DNA of 64,000 nt from Saposhnikovia divaricata (Eukaryota; Streptophyta; Magnoliopsida; Apiales; Apiaceae). The notes under the pieces are model-generated. The model ran no database searches. It was not told the origin of the DNA and saw only the letters and a program-made list of their open reading frames with translations. A program made the position numbers and the translations under genes. The stretch is from positions 185,788,939 to 185,852,938 of the forward strand of contig CM071601.1 of assembly GCA_036435485.1 (NCBI GenBank). The letters run 5' to 3'. The stretch's first letter is position 1. Every line of letters begins with the position of its first letter. This document shows positions 23,131 through 35,030 of this stretch, in pieces.

Positions 23131-24158
23131 TATTATACAAAAGCCGAAACATTAAAAGTTTTGGTACCAGTTTTTTGGTACCTCGTGAATTTACTTATTT
23201 ATCCTTCATTATAAAGAAAAAAAAATACACCTAAGAAAATAATAACATAATATAATTAATGGTAATTAGTCTTTTTCACATGCACTTTTAGTTGAAGATA
23301 TTACCTTATATAAATACCTAAAAACATTAATCGTATCATATATTTCGATCATTAATATTTCCTTTCAAATTGAAACACATTACCTTTTTAAATTAAAACC
23401 AATCTTATAATCATTAATATATACCTGAAAATATCATACCATAATTTTCAAGAAAAATATAACACCTAAAATAAATAATATATTAATATAATTAATGTTA
23501 ATTAGTCGATTGCATTTTTCACATTTACTTTTAGTTGAATATATTACATTTTATATACACCTAAAAAGATCAATCGTATCAATATATACAATACCTATAC
23601 TATTAAAACACCTAAAAAAATAATAACATAATATAATTAATGGTAATTAGTCGATTGCCTTTTCACATTTACTTTTAGTTGAAGATATTACCTTTTATAA
23701 ACACCTAAAAACATCAATTGTATCATATCTTCCAATCATTAATATTTCCTTTCGAATTAAAACACGTTACCCAAAAATAATCATTCAATAATTAAAATAT
23801 GTCCAAAAATATCAAACCATATCTTCTAATCACTAACAAATATAATAGAAATCCGTATAATATGAATAATGACCTTTAGATTATTAGTAAAAAATCAGAA
23901 TCGTTAGATCTAATGATTATATATATTGTATGATTAAATTAATTTACTAAAATTTCAAAGTACGAATTCCATCAACGACATATTTATTTAAAATTTTATA
24001 ATATAAGTATTAAATCATGCATATCATTAAATAAATTTTATTTAAATTATTAAAATTACATATTGTAAATAATGATTATATAAAAATATAATTATAACAT
24101 AAAATAAAATTTATTACATATCAAAAGAAATCCGTGCATCGCACGGGTTATAAGCTAG
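23131..24158 (+). mobile_element. Helitron copy E
   Basis: It begins with a truncated start ('attatacaaaagccgaaacat') directly after a CTAG end. It finishes with a perfect hairpin 'ccgtgcatcgcacgg' (24132-24146) and CTAG (24155-24158) followed by T. A segment of about 120 bp ('taatggtaattagtcgatt') is present more than once, which suggests an internal duplication or another nested partial copy. Confidence 0.75.
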
Positions 24159-25577
24159 TATAGTATATTTGCAATGAATTTGAAAAGATAGTATTTTTGG
24201 AAAACAAACTAGAAAACCTAGTATTTTTTATAAATACTCTTAAGTCTATGCATCAATTCTTCTTATGCCTAAATCATATCAATTCCGGTTAAGCTACTTT
24301 GTATCTTTTTATTATATAGCATGCTATACTTGGATATATTATCTTTTTATTTCAATTATATATATGTATCATGGTCATTGTTCTATGGAGAACCATTTTA
24401 CGTAGAGAACCGTGGAGAACCACTAATTTCTGATTCTATGACAGAAAAAAAGTTCTATTTTTTTGGTTCTATAAAAAAAGACAAGATTTTTTTGGTTCCA
24501 TGAACGAATGATTCTTTTAAAAGTCAAAATTTTAAAACTCGTTTTATACAGAAGCGTAATCAAACCAAGCAATTAAACATATGTACAAGTCATTTAGGAC
24601 CCAGGAACTATTTGCATCATAAAAACAAGCAAACAATCAGCAAAATAAAATCCCCCAAATTTTTACGTCAAGAACCCTAATTAATCGAATTAGGCAAGAT
24701 TGTAAAAGAAGGATGAAATTGAGCATATAATTAGATTCATAGCAATCATATAAAGCTATACACATCCACAAATCATCCGGAAAATCACAGAAATGAAAAG
24801 CCCTAATTTTTGGCTAAGAACCCTAATTTTGCAGATTAATAAGAAAAATCATAGAAAATCAGAAATTTATCCATCATGAAAACTGATTGCAGAATATGAC
24901 ACTAGGCTTCAAGAGCTTCGATTTGAGTATAAGAACACCAGAATCCGATATCGATAAAACCTTCAAAAGTTGCTTTCATCCTCAAGAACGATTTTTGTAA
25001 ATAAAATTTTTGATAAATACTTTGATTTTTGAAATTTTCTTTTGTTTTGATTTTTGACAAGTTGCCAAATGTGGATTGGCTGAACAAGATAAGATCTGGA
25101 TTGGTCAAAAAAATAAATTACGTAATATATTTTTTTCACGAAACGCTCGGAACCCTAATTAACTTTTAATCGGTCCCGAAAGTACCGATTAAATCAACTA
25201 CGAGTCCGATTCGAATAAAAATATTTTTACGAAAAAAATAACGAATTCAATACTGAAAATTTATAAAACTTGTAAGATGAATAAAATACGAGTTCGAATA
25301 TTTTGAGATTTATTTGATGAATATTGATACGAAAATGATTTTGAATCGAAGCCCCATGGATTTTGAGAACGAATTTAATGGATAAGAACGAACTGATTAC
25401 ACGGATTACGAAAAAGGCTTTTGACTTTATCCAATAACACATAACAAACACATATGGGGATCTTTTCAATCCTTTTAACAATTATACTCAGATATCGATC
25501 AACATTTAACAAATTGACTCGTCAAACTGTAATAAAATTATCTAAAATATTTTCATCTCAATTTACGAAAATAGTAA
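24159..25577. other. AT-rich intergenic DNA without genes
   Basis: No recognisable coding region, RNA gene or element. Open frames are short and lack family features. It contains two 'agaaccctaatt' stretches and lies between the Helitron array and the 3' truncated LINE. Confidence 0.55.
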
Positions 25578-26713
25578 TTATATAAATTCAAAATTCACGG
25601 TTCTTATAATACTCATCTTGTCCCAAGATAACCAGTGAATGCTCTTCGAATTAGTTCCCTCAGAACGCCACCAAAAGCCATTGAGGAGCCTTTCAATTTC
25701 CTGACAGAGAGTTTTAGGGAGAAGAAAACACGATATAGCATAAGAAGGAATTGTTTGGGCTACACTTTTAATCAAGACAGCCTTGCCTGCCCGAGATAAC
25801 AGCTTTACATTCCAAATTTGAATCTTCTTCCACACCTTATCTTTAATAATGTTAAACACTGATTTCTTCGATCTTCCTATCAAATAAAGGTAAACCCAAA
25901 TACTTACTCATCGTTAAGTCATTCCACACCCAAAATTCCCGATAGTTCTTGCTGTTTATCCCATCGAACATTAGAGCTAAAGAACACTCCAGACTTCTGA
26001 AAATTCACCGCTTGACATGAGAACAACTCATACTTATTAAGAATATCCTTTATCCTTTATGCTTCACCGTTATTAGCACGGAAAAACAGATAATTGTCAT
26101 CTGCAAAGAGCAGCTGTGTGATAGTTGGTGCGCTTTGACTTTACACCCATGAACTTCGTTTAGCGTTTTGGAGTAATGGGACCAATCTGATTGCCATTAA
26201 AACACACACTATATTGGACAGTACTGACACACAACATAACCCAGTTTATCCACGTTGGACAGAAACCCATTCATTTCATTCTTGTCTTTAAATAACGCCA
26301 GTCGACACGGTCATACGCTTTGCTGATATCTAATTTTAAAGCAACTTCTCCTTCAGCCCCTGAATGCTTCCTTTTCATATAATGAATAATCTCGAACGCT
26401 ACCAGAACAGTATCCAAGATGTTACGTCTCGACCTCAAATCTTATAAAGGACATTGCATAAGGCGATCGACCTCAAATCTTTCATACACTCTGCGTTATC
26501 CTTTTTGGGAATGAGCACAATATTTGTATTATTTAGTTCAGTCGAAAACGTGCGCTTCATGAGCTACTCTTTACAGCTAGCAAATACCTCCCTACCTAGA
26601 ATCTCCCAGAAATTTTGAAAGAAAGCCAGGTTCAAACCATCAGGATCAGACGCCTTATCCGGGTGCATTTGTTTCATCGCCCTTGTGAATTCTTTAAAAG
26701 AAAGTTCAGCTAT

Positions 26714-27009
26714 CATAACCAACTCATCTAATACCTTAAGGTGTTAGAGGGAGGCCTTATATGGATATTATATTATATGTTAACACTCCCCCTCACTCGA
26801 AAGCCCTTTTTTGGGTCGAATAGTGGATTACGGGCGCTCATCTTTGGAGCATAAATTGCCTTCGTGTCCATATTAAATATTGAGAATATTGGGGGTCGTA
26901 GAGAGTCGAACCTGAGACCTCTGCGTGCCTGAGCTTTGATACCATGTTAAGTAACCAACTCATCTAAAACCTTAAGGTGTTAGAGAGAGGCCTTATATGG
27001 ATCTTACCT
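26714..27009 (-). mobile_element. TRIM-like miniature LTR retrotransposon
   Basis: Two direct repeats of about 65 bp (26715-26785 and 26945-27009) share 'aaccaactcatcta' and 'ccttaaggtgttagag'. On the minus strand the right repeat is followed by TGGTATCAAAGC (26944-26933), a tRNA-Met primer-binding site. The left repeat is preceded by a purine tract 'gagtgaggggga' (near 26796-26785). Only about 150 bp lie between, with no coding capacity. It is inserted in LINE ORF2. The outer LTR ends are decayed, so exact limits are uncertain. Confidence 0.65.
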
Positions 27010-28224
27010 GTTTTGATCCTCAGTTACACAATCGCTCTCTTCTTCCTCTTCAATTGAATTACTGTGAACCTAACCAGCAAAAACCTTGTTAAAATATTCA
27101 AGAACCACCCTGTGCACACTACCCATCTCTGTCACTATTGCTCCTTCGTTAGTCCTCAACTACGAGATAAAGTTCGACTTTTTCCTAGGTGATGCGTAAG
27201 CATGAAAAAAACTTCGAGTTTCGGTCACCATCTGACAACCAAAAAACTTTAGCCCGTTGTTTCCAATAAAGTTCTTCATGGAGCAACAACTCATTAAGTT
27301 TATCTCTTTCCAGAAAATAATTTTTGACTCCCTCTACATCGACTATATCCACTAGATTAATCAAAACTTCTGTTTGCTTTGCCACCTTCTCTTTAAATTT
27401 ATGAAAAAAGTTCCCCCTATTTAGCCATGAAAAAAGATACAAAAATTAGCTTAGGAAGCAAATGAATGCTTGGAAGGTTCTCCCAAAACTTTCTCACCTC
27501 AGCATGAAAAATCGGTTCTTTAAGCCACGTATTTTCAAATTTAAATCTAAACTGTTTCTTCGTAAAATTTACATTACATAAATCCAGACTTATAGGGTCG
27601 TGATCAAAACAAATAGTATGGTGAACCGAAAGCTTACATACAGGGAAGAGATGCCACCAAGAGCTAGATGCAAACACTCGATCAAGACGCTCTCGAACCT
27701 AGTTTCGATTTCCTTTGCTCTTTTCCCAAGTGAATTTTCCCCTAGTGAGGTCAATTTCCATAAGCTCGGCATCATCTATAGCTGCTCTGAAACTATTCAT
27801 AAGGTACTGAGGATGATCAACATTTCCTTCTTTATCACCTGTGAAACTGAAGCAAGGTGTCTCATAAAATCCCAAGACTCTCGTTTGTGACTTCTTTCTG
27901 GATAGTCATTGAAACATGTAAGTCTCCAGTGAGGACTCATATTGTTAAACATAGTAATATCAATGTGGTTTTGGGATAAACTATATATCAACACTACATG
28001 AGACAGTTCGTTTTCACATACCGCCAATCCACCTCCTCTACCAATTTGATCAACAGAAAAATAGTTTGCAAAGCCTAACTTGAGACTGAGCTCCTTTATT
28101 ATATTATTGAAAACAAGCGTTTCAGATAAAAATAACAAGTCGGGTTTACGAGCCTTAACAAGGGCTCCTAAGATACGAACTGTGCGAGGATTTCCCAATC
28201 CTCGACAGTTCCAACATAAGTGAT

Positions 28225-28228
28225 TCAT
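28225..28228 (-). promoter_or_regulatory. ATGA stop-start overlap of LINE ORF1 and ORF2
   Basis: Joining 39087-39091 with 28249 downward keeps the ORF1 phase and ends it at TGA 28227-28225. ORF2 starts at ATG 28228-28226. The four bases ATGA serve both frames, which suggests ORF2 is made by termination and reinitiation. Confidence 0.65.
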
Positions 28229-28860
28229 TTCGGATGTCTAGCTTGCGTCGCAAGTGTAAAGCATAATGTAATGTAATATGTAATAGAGGATATATATAAC
28301 TCAACTAGGATAAAAGATAAATAATATTAAATCTATACAGGGATCGTGAAATTTGAAGAACAGGCACCAACAAGGATCAAGTCGCTGAAAGAAGTTCATT
28401 AACATGTTCAAGCCTCAATGACAGAATAAGATGTACAGATAATTCAGTTGAAGAGCCAAAAAGATTCAATGTATCTACATAATTTGAAGATACTGCTACA
28501 TGCTAATCAATTGGAATATAACGAAGGTGTGAAGATCAAGATCATTGCTAGTCACTTATGAACCAGACCAGCGCACTAAGTGTCAGCACATAGGAGAAGG
28601 ATCAACACATTAATTTATAGAAAGAATTGCCAAAGCCTATTGACGATCAAGGACATACATAATATATCAAGGTATTGTCAAAAATTAATTTACTCTCTGA
28701 AAATTAAATAAGTAACAGATTAATTAATTATTTATAACAAATAATTAAATTAATCTAGTACTTGAATTATTTTCAGAGATGAATTAAAACAGCAGAATAA
28801 AACAGAAGAAAGAAGCCCAAGAGATACAAAAATAGTATTAGTATGCGTAGTTACTATGCA

Positions 28861-28990
28861 CGATTACTATTTGGGGTTGGTGTAATAGTGCCCGATTACT
28901 ATTTGGGGTTGGTGAAATAGTATTCGGTTACTATTTGGGGGTTGTTGGAATAGTGCTTGGTTACTATTTGGGGATTGCTGGAATAGTGTC
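28861..28990 (+). repeat. Copia LTR U3 tandem repeats (four units of about 32 bp)
   Basis: Four units each contain 'ttactatttgggg' and end with 'aatagtg' or 'aatagta'. They lie just upstream of the TATA box and recur at about 38616-38745 in the 3' LTR. The truncated LTR at 1-488 has a different repeat set in the same place. Confidence 0.85.
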
Positions 28991-29011
28991 AAATAGTGAC
29001 TTTCTATAATC

Positions 29012-29019
29012 TATAAATA
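29012..29019 (+). promoter_or_regulatory. TATA box of the Copia 5' LTR
   Basis: TATAAATA in 'atctataaataggcatg', followed by a CT-rich transcribed leader. Conserved at 38766-38773. Confidence 0.65.
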
Positions 29020-29332
29020 GGCATGTTGTATTTCAATTTAAAAACACACCTCAACACACAACTCTCTCTTCTCTCTCTTATATCTTCTTTGTGTAAGCTG
29101 CTAGACAGTCCATCTAGTAGGAAAGTCGGCTTAGCCCGCTTTCAGGAAGTGTCGGGTAGAAGGTCCTCGTGCCTAAACTATCTTTAGGAGTGTTCTGTTT
29201 TGAAGCTAATCCAGTGGATTAGAAGTTGTAAGACCCCTTCGTGTTTATTATCAATAAAGATATATTCTCGAAATTTTTTTTTGGTAGTATCGTATTCAAC
29301 CCCCCTTCTACGATACTTCGGGACATAACAAT

Positions 29333-29344
29333 TGGTATCAAAGC
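29333..29344 (+). promoter_or_regulatory. Copia primer-binding site
   Basis: TGGTATCAAAGC, two bases after the LTR, matches the tRNA-Met-primed consensus of plant Copia elements with one likely change. Confidence 0.85.
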
Positions 29345-29381
29345 AAACTTTTAGCATACAAGAAATCTAAAGATCAAAACC

Positions 29382-31816
29382 ATGGGAAGGAAGGATACAG
29401 GTGTGAAGATTCCAATGCTTGACAAAGATAATTACTTTCACTAGAAAGTAAAAATGCACCTTCATCTCTCAGCCATCGATGAAGGCTACGTAGATTGCAT
29501 AGAGAAAGGACCTCATGTTCCAGTGAAGGCCAACTCTGGGATTGGTCAAGATGCTGGCACTGTAGCTGCTGGAAGGCCTATTCCAAAGAATCAAGCTGAG
29601 TACACAGATGAAGATTTGGAGGAGATTCACAAAGATAGGAAGACCATGAATATTTTGTTCAATGGAATTGATCAAGATATGTTTGATGATTTTATTAACT
29701 GCACCACTTCTAAGCAAGTGTGGGACATTATCCAAACCATCTGTGAAGGAACTGAGCAGGTCAGAGAGAACAAGATGTAACTCCTCATACAACAGTATGA
29801 ACACTTCCACCATAATTCTGGTGAAAATTTAACAGATATATTCAGTAGATTTCAGAAACTACTGAATGGCCTGAAGTTGTATGGGAGAACATATGAAGTT
29901 AAAGACTCCAACTTAAAATTTCTGAGATCTCTTCCTAAGGAATGGAAGCCAGTTACAGTCTCGTTGAGAAACTCCCAAGACTACAAAAGTTTTACACTTG
30001 AGAGACTGTATGGCATCCTAAAAACATATGAGCTTGAAATGCAGCAAGATGAGGAAGTAGAAAAGAGCTAGAAGAAGAGTGGAGCTATAGCCTTGATGGC
30101 CAACAATCCAAGGTGGTGGAAGAATGAAGAGTGTAGAAGCCACACTAAGTTCAAAAACTTGTGAAGGTGAAGTTGAAACTAGCAAAGGTAAAAGCAAGAT
30201 GATTGAAGAACCTGATGCATTAAGTGAGGATGAAGCTGAAGATCTAGATGAGTATTTGGCATTTCTGTCAAAGAGATTTTCGAAGCTAAGATTCAAGAAG
30301 AATCCAGCAGGAGCCGGGCAATTCAAGAAAAGTTATCAACCGAATAAGGATGTGGTTGAAAGATCAAAGATCAAATGCTATAGCTGTGGAATTGCTGGTC
30401 ACTTTGCCAATGAATGCAGAAAATCCAAAGCTGATAAAGAGAAGAAACAGTTCGAGACTGTTGATTACAAGAAGAAATATTTTGATCTTCTCAAGCAACA
30501 AGGGAGAGCATTCGTGTCAAAAGATAGTGATTGGGCTGCTGGAGGTGACTCAGATGCAGAAGAGGAGTTTGTCAATCTTGCACTCATGGCAAACGAAACT
30601 GATGAAGAAGCTAGCTCAGCAAGCAACCAGGTATTCTCTACAGTCTTAACTGATCTTTCTAAAGAGGAATGTGCTATTGATGAAATGTCTATTGAATTGT
30701 ATTACATGCATGTTACCTTAAAATCACTTAACAGAGAGAATAAGAGGATTAAAGACCTTAATGAAAAGTTAAGTGATAGGAATGCTTTAATAGAAACATA
30801 GTTGATTGAGTTTGAAACTCTAAGAAGAGATTGCTTGGATGCTAAAAATGAAATGATTGAAGCTATAAAGAGAGAGGAAGTTTTAAAGAAACAGTTAGTA
30901 GAGGAACAAAATCTGATTGCTAAGTGGAAAAGATCAACAGTTGTAACTGAGAAAATTTGTAATGTTCAAGGAATTGATTTTCTGCAAATTAGCAGAAGCT
31001 AAGTTAGATGTTGATAGGGAAGTTACTTCAGACAGTGATTTAGTCTAAAAAGAATGTTCTTTGAGACTTAAGCCTGTTAGAAAAGCAACTTTAACTAAAT
31101 TGAATAAAAAGTACGGGCCTGTCAACAAGAACTTTGTTAATGGAGAATGTAGCGATACTGAATCAGTTGAGAAAAGAAACATAGGCAACTTGTCCCACAA
31201 GCAATTGAAGGACAAGCTAGAAAATGTTAAGTCAGGTGTTAAGGACAAGAAAAAGAACAGAAATGGTAAGGTAGGGATTAACAAACACAACAATTACACA
31301 TCTGATAAATATGCTCCTAGGAAAGAATGTGTAAAGTGTGGAAGTATTAATCATTTATCTACCAACTGCAAAGCTATGAAAAATCCTTTGATGCCTATGT
31401 TTGTGCCTGCTATGAATGTTATGCCAAATATGTATGCTCCCTCTGCTCATACATCTAGTCAATATGATAACATGTCATTCATGCATAATCCATACTACAA
31501 TGCTTCCAATATGTCACAAATGTCATGGATGATGAATAACATGTTTGCACAGACTATGCCTAACAATGCTATTAACTATAACAAATATGAGCAAGTATCA
31601 AATTCTGTCTCTCAAAAGCCCAAACCTAAAGTCAAAATTGATTTAACTCAATCTAAACATTCGGTTAAAAGGGATTTGAAGGATAAAAAAAAATTGGCTA
31701 ACAAGGCAGGACCCAAGAAAACTTGGGTACCAAAATCAACTTCATTTTGTTTTGATGTGTGCAGGGAAACAGAAAGAATCTTTGGTATCTGGACAGTGGT
31801 TGTTCTAGGCATATGA
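29382..31816 (+). pseudogene. Copia gag with two CCHC zinc knuckles
   Basis: Capsid/nucleocapsid protein. ATG at 29382 ('MGRKDTGVKIPMLDKDNY'), then a TAG after 20 codons (29442-29444). The capsid core lies at 29454-30071 ('VWDIIQTICEGTEQVRENKM' and 'LERLYGILKTYELEMQ', UBN2-like). A first zinc knuckle CX2CX4HX4C sits at 30376-30417 (CYSCGIAGHFANEC) and a second at 31328-31369 (CVKCGSINHLSTNC). Glu/Lys-rich coiled-coil-like sequence lies between them (30700-31000). Stops at 29778, 30069, 30799 and 31000, plus frameshifts, break the frame. 'GPKKTWVPKS' near the end is typical just before Copia protease. Confidence 0.85.
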
Positions 31817-32331
31817 CTGGAGATTCTACCCTGCTCACTAAGCTTGAGGAGAGAGCTGGCCCTAGCATTACCTTTGGAGACAACAGCAAAGGATATACTA
31901 GAGGATATGGCTTGATTTCACAAGGAAATGTTGTCATTGAAGAAGTAGCACTGGTTGATGGACTTAAACATAACTTGCTAAGTGTTAGTCAACTATGTGA
32001 TAAAAGCCAGAATGTCTGGTTCACATCTGAAGCTTGTATCATTTTCAAGAAAAGTGACAACAAGGTAGTGTTGACAGGAGATAGAAGAGGAAATGTGTAC
32101 ATTGCTGACTTCAATTCAACAAATGCAAACATGACTACATGTCTTCTCAGCAAGGCAAGTGTAGATGAAGGTTGGATTTGGCATAAAAGACTGTCACACT
32201 TGAGTTTTAAAGCAATGAATGAGTTGGTAAAGAAGGATTTGGTTAGAGGTATTCCAAAATTGGATTACTCCAAGGATGGATTGTGTGATGCATGCCAGAA
32301 AGGGAAGCAGAAGAAGGCCTCTTTCAAATAA
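31759..32331 (+). pseudogene. Copia protease and GAG-pre-integrase domain
   Basis: The frame begins inside the end of gag (overlap in another phase). The aspartic protease active site is DSGCSRHMTGD near 31792; the domain continues with 'LKHNLLSVSQLCD'. The pre-integrase/HHCC zinc finger follows: 'WHKRLSHLSFKAMNEL' and 'CDACQKGKQ' (about 32176-32310). The frame ends at TAA 32329-32331, and the next frame carries on in the integrase. Confidence 0.88.
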
Positions 32332-32337
32332 AAGTCA

Positions 32338-33318
32338 ATGTCATCAATTGATCAACCCTTGCAACTACTTCACATGGATCTCTTTGGACCAGTCAATGTG
32401 TTGTCAATCTCAAAGAAGAAATACTGTCTTGTGATTATTGATGATTTCTCAAAATTCTCTTGCACATTCTTTCTGCACTCTAAGGATGAGGCGGGTGAAG
32501 TCATTATAAATCACATCAAGATAGTCAACAACAATCCTCTACTCAAATTAAGGAGAATTAGAAGTGACAACGGAACTAAGCTCAAGAATTTTGTAATAAG
32601 AGAGTTTTGTGAAGAAGAAGGAATTATCCAAAAATTCTCTGCACCAAGAACTCCTCAACAAAATGGTGTAGTGGAAAGAAAGAACAGAACTCTAATTGAA
32701 GCTGCAAGAACAATGCTTGAAGTGTCTAAACTACCAACATACTTCTGGGCAGAAGCTATAAACACTGCATGCTACACTTAGAATATTTCTTTGGTCAATC
32801 AAGCAAAAGGTATGACACCTTATCAACTTTTCAAAGGCAAGAAACCAACAATCAACTTTCTGCATGTCTTTGGATGCAAATGCTTTGTACTGAAAAATCA
32901 TGGTGAGCATCTTGGAAAATTTGATTCAAAGGCAGATGAAGCCATCTTTGTTGGATACTCAGCTGGAAAATCCTACAGAGTCTACAACCTAAGACTAAAC
33001 ATTATAATGGAGTCCATACATGTTGTCTTTGATGACAAGAAAATATATTCTCTAGTAGATGAAGGTTTTCATGAGTCTCTCTCATTTGAGAATGAGAGAA
33101 GTGGTGAAGAAAGTGAAGATGATGATGAAGAATGGAGATCAAATGGTGTGAGAAACAGACAAAGATCATTAGTTGAAGTGCTGAATGAACCACCTGTTGA
33201 AGAGCAACTTACACCATCAGTTGGAAATCAATTTGAAGCATCTGTTGATGAATCTGCAAGAACTCCATCAATCTCGAGTGCCATACACTCAGGGGGAGTT
33301 TTTCACAGTCAAAACTAA
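32338..33318 (+). pseudogene. Copia integrase
   Basis: DDE core: D in 'HMDLFGPV' (about 32373), D in 'IRSDNGTKLK' (about 32560), E in 'NGVVERKNRT' (about 32675). An in-frame TAG at 32779-32781 splits it; the rest (32791-33318) has 'YQLFKGKKPTINFLHVFGCK' and 'FDSKADEAIFVGYS', usual for the Copia integrase C-terminal region. An acidic linker follows ('SGEESEDDDEEW'). A frameshift occurs before the RT frame. Confidence 0.88.
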
Positions 33319-33477
33319 ACAACAAGCCACAATGATCAACAAAGAGAAAATGAAGCCACTTTATCAAGGTCAAACTTACCGCCACAAAGAAAATGGACCA
33401 GGGATCATCCATTTGAGCTTATCATTGGAGATCCTAATGCAAAGGTCCAAACCAGAAGAGCAACTCAAGAAGAATGC

Positions 33478-35030
33478 TTGTATAGCAGTTTTCTATCCAA
33501 AGAGGAACCTAAGAGAGTTGAAGATGCTCTTCTGGATCCAGACTGGGTTTTAGCAATGCAAGAAGAGCTAAACCAGTTTGAAAGAAATGAAGTATGGAAA
33601 CTTGTACCCAAACCTAAATACAAATCAGTGATTGGCACTAAGTGGGTATTCAACAACAAGATGGATGAGAATGGCATAGTCACAAGGAATAAAACTAGAT
33701 TAGTGGCTAAAGGCTACTGTCAAGAGGAAGGAATTGACTTTGAAGAAACCTTTGCACCAGTGGCAATGTTAGAATCAATAAGGATCTTCCTGGCCTATGC
33801 AGCGCATGCCAATTTCAAAGTCTATCAAATGGATGTCAAGAGTGCATTTCTGAATGGTATTCTAGAGGAGGAGGTGTATGTTAGTCAACCGCCTGGTTTT
33901 GAAGATCCAGACTTTCCAGAATATGTGTTCTTTCTACTCAAAGCACTCTATGGCCTGAAGCAAGCACCTAGAGCCTAGTATGACACACTCTCACAGTTCC
34001 TTATAGAGAATCACTTCATTCGAGGTACTGTTGATAAAACTCTCTTTTTAGAAATGTCAATGGCTCTATGATACTTGTCCAAATTTATGTCGATGATATA
34101 ATATTTGGGTCTACAGATGAGAAACTTTGCAAGAGGTGTGCCAAACTTATGCAAAATAGATATGAAATGAGTATGATGGGTGAATTAACTTATTTTCTTG
34201 GTTTACAAGTTAAACAATTGAATGAGGGAATTTTTATAAGTCAAACAAAATACATTTATGATCTTTTAAAAAGGTTTGATTTAGCAGATTGCTCTTCTGC
34301 AAAAACACCCATGGCCACTGCCACTAAGCTTGAACTGAATACTAAGGAAAAGAAGGTGGACATGACAAGCTATAGGGGCATGGTTGGATCTCTTTTATAC
34401 TTAACAGCTAGTAGACCTGATATTATGTTTGCTACATGTTTATGTGCTAGATTTCAAGCTGATCCTAGGGAATCTCACTTAGTAGCTATTAAAAGGATTT
34501 TCAGATATCTCAAGGGAACACCAAACCTTGGCATTTGGTACCCTAGAGATTCTGGTTTTGATATAACTGGTTACTCAGATGCAGATTATGCAGGTTTCAA
34601 AATGGATAGAAAAAGTACCACAGGAACCAGTCAATTCTTGGGAAATAAGCTGGTCTCATGGTTCAGTAAGAAGCAGAACTCAGTATCTACCTCAACTGCA
34701 GAGGCTGAATACATAGCAGCTGGGAGTTGTTGTGCACAGATTCTATGGATGAGAAATCAACTACTTGACTATGGAGTTAAAGTTGAAAAGATCCCAATTT
34801 TTTGTGACAACACTAGTGCAATTGCAATATCACAGAATCCAGTGCAGCATTCTAGAACCAAGCACATAGACATCAGATACCATTTCATTAGGGAGCATGT
34901 GATGAAAGGCACTGTGGAACTGCATTTTGTTCCTAGTGAAAAACAGTTGGCAGACATTTTTACTAAAGCTTTGGATGAAGCAACCTTTTCAAGGTTGGTA
35001 AGTGAGCTTGGTATGTTAAATTTCACATGA
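33478..35030 (+). pseudogene. Copia reverse transcriptase and RNase H
   Basis: RT begins near 'WVLAMQEELNQFERNEVWKL'; motifs are 'KWVFNNKMDENG', 'RLVAKGYCQEEGIDFEETFA', 'VYQMDVKSAFLNG' and 'LYGLKQAPRA'. A TAG follows at 33976-33978, then a frameshift near 34050. The second piece (34068-35030) has the catalytic IYVDDIIFGS, 'ELTYFLGLQVKQ' and 'RPDIMFATCLCARFQ'. RNase H follows: YSDADYAG, 'STSTAEAEYIA', 'IFCDNTSAI', ending 'KQLADIFTKAL'. Content is full length for Copia but it is broken in at least two places. Confidence 0.9.

Larger units (their letters stand above)
25578..28228 (-). pseudogene. LINE ORF2 (endonuclease and reverse transcriptase)
   Basis: It starts ATG at 28228 with MNHLCWNCRGLGNPRTV, the usual start of a plant L1 APE-type endonuclease ('PDLLFLSET' follows). 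Later come 'YWKQRAKVFWLSDGDRNSKF' (27185-27442), RT blocks 'VALKLDISKAYDRVDWRYL' (about 26285-26345) and LLFADD (about 26105), and the post-RT region 'LLSRAGKAVLIKSVAQTIPS' (about 25800). The order is correct for ORF2, which nicks target DNA and copies LINE RNA there. It is broken by several frameshifts, a TRIM insertion and loss of the C-terminus after 'IHWLSWDKM'. Confidence 0.85.
28255..29330 (+). repeat. Copia 5' LTR
   Basis: It shows U3 tandem repeats at 28861-28990, a TATA box at 29012 and a CT-rich leader 'ctctcttctctctcttatat'. It ends 'gatacttcgggacataaca'. Divergence from the 3' LTR is concentrated in the first 430 bp. Confidence 0.93.

Noticed and set aside
24321..24503. 60-codon plus-strand frame after the Helitron array
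   Set aside because: AT-rich chance frame with no motif or context.
26860..26950. tRNA-like box sequence 'gagtcgaacctgagacc' suggesting a tRNA gene or SINE
   Set aside because: No cloverleaf can be drawn, and the flanking direct repeats, primer site and purine tract fit a TRIM better. SINE remains an outside possibility.
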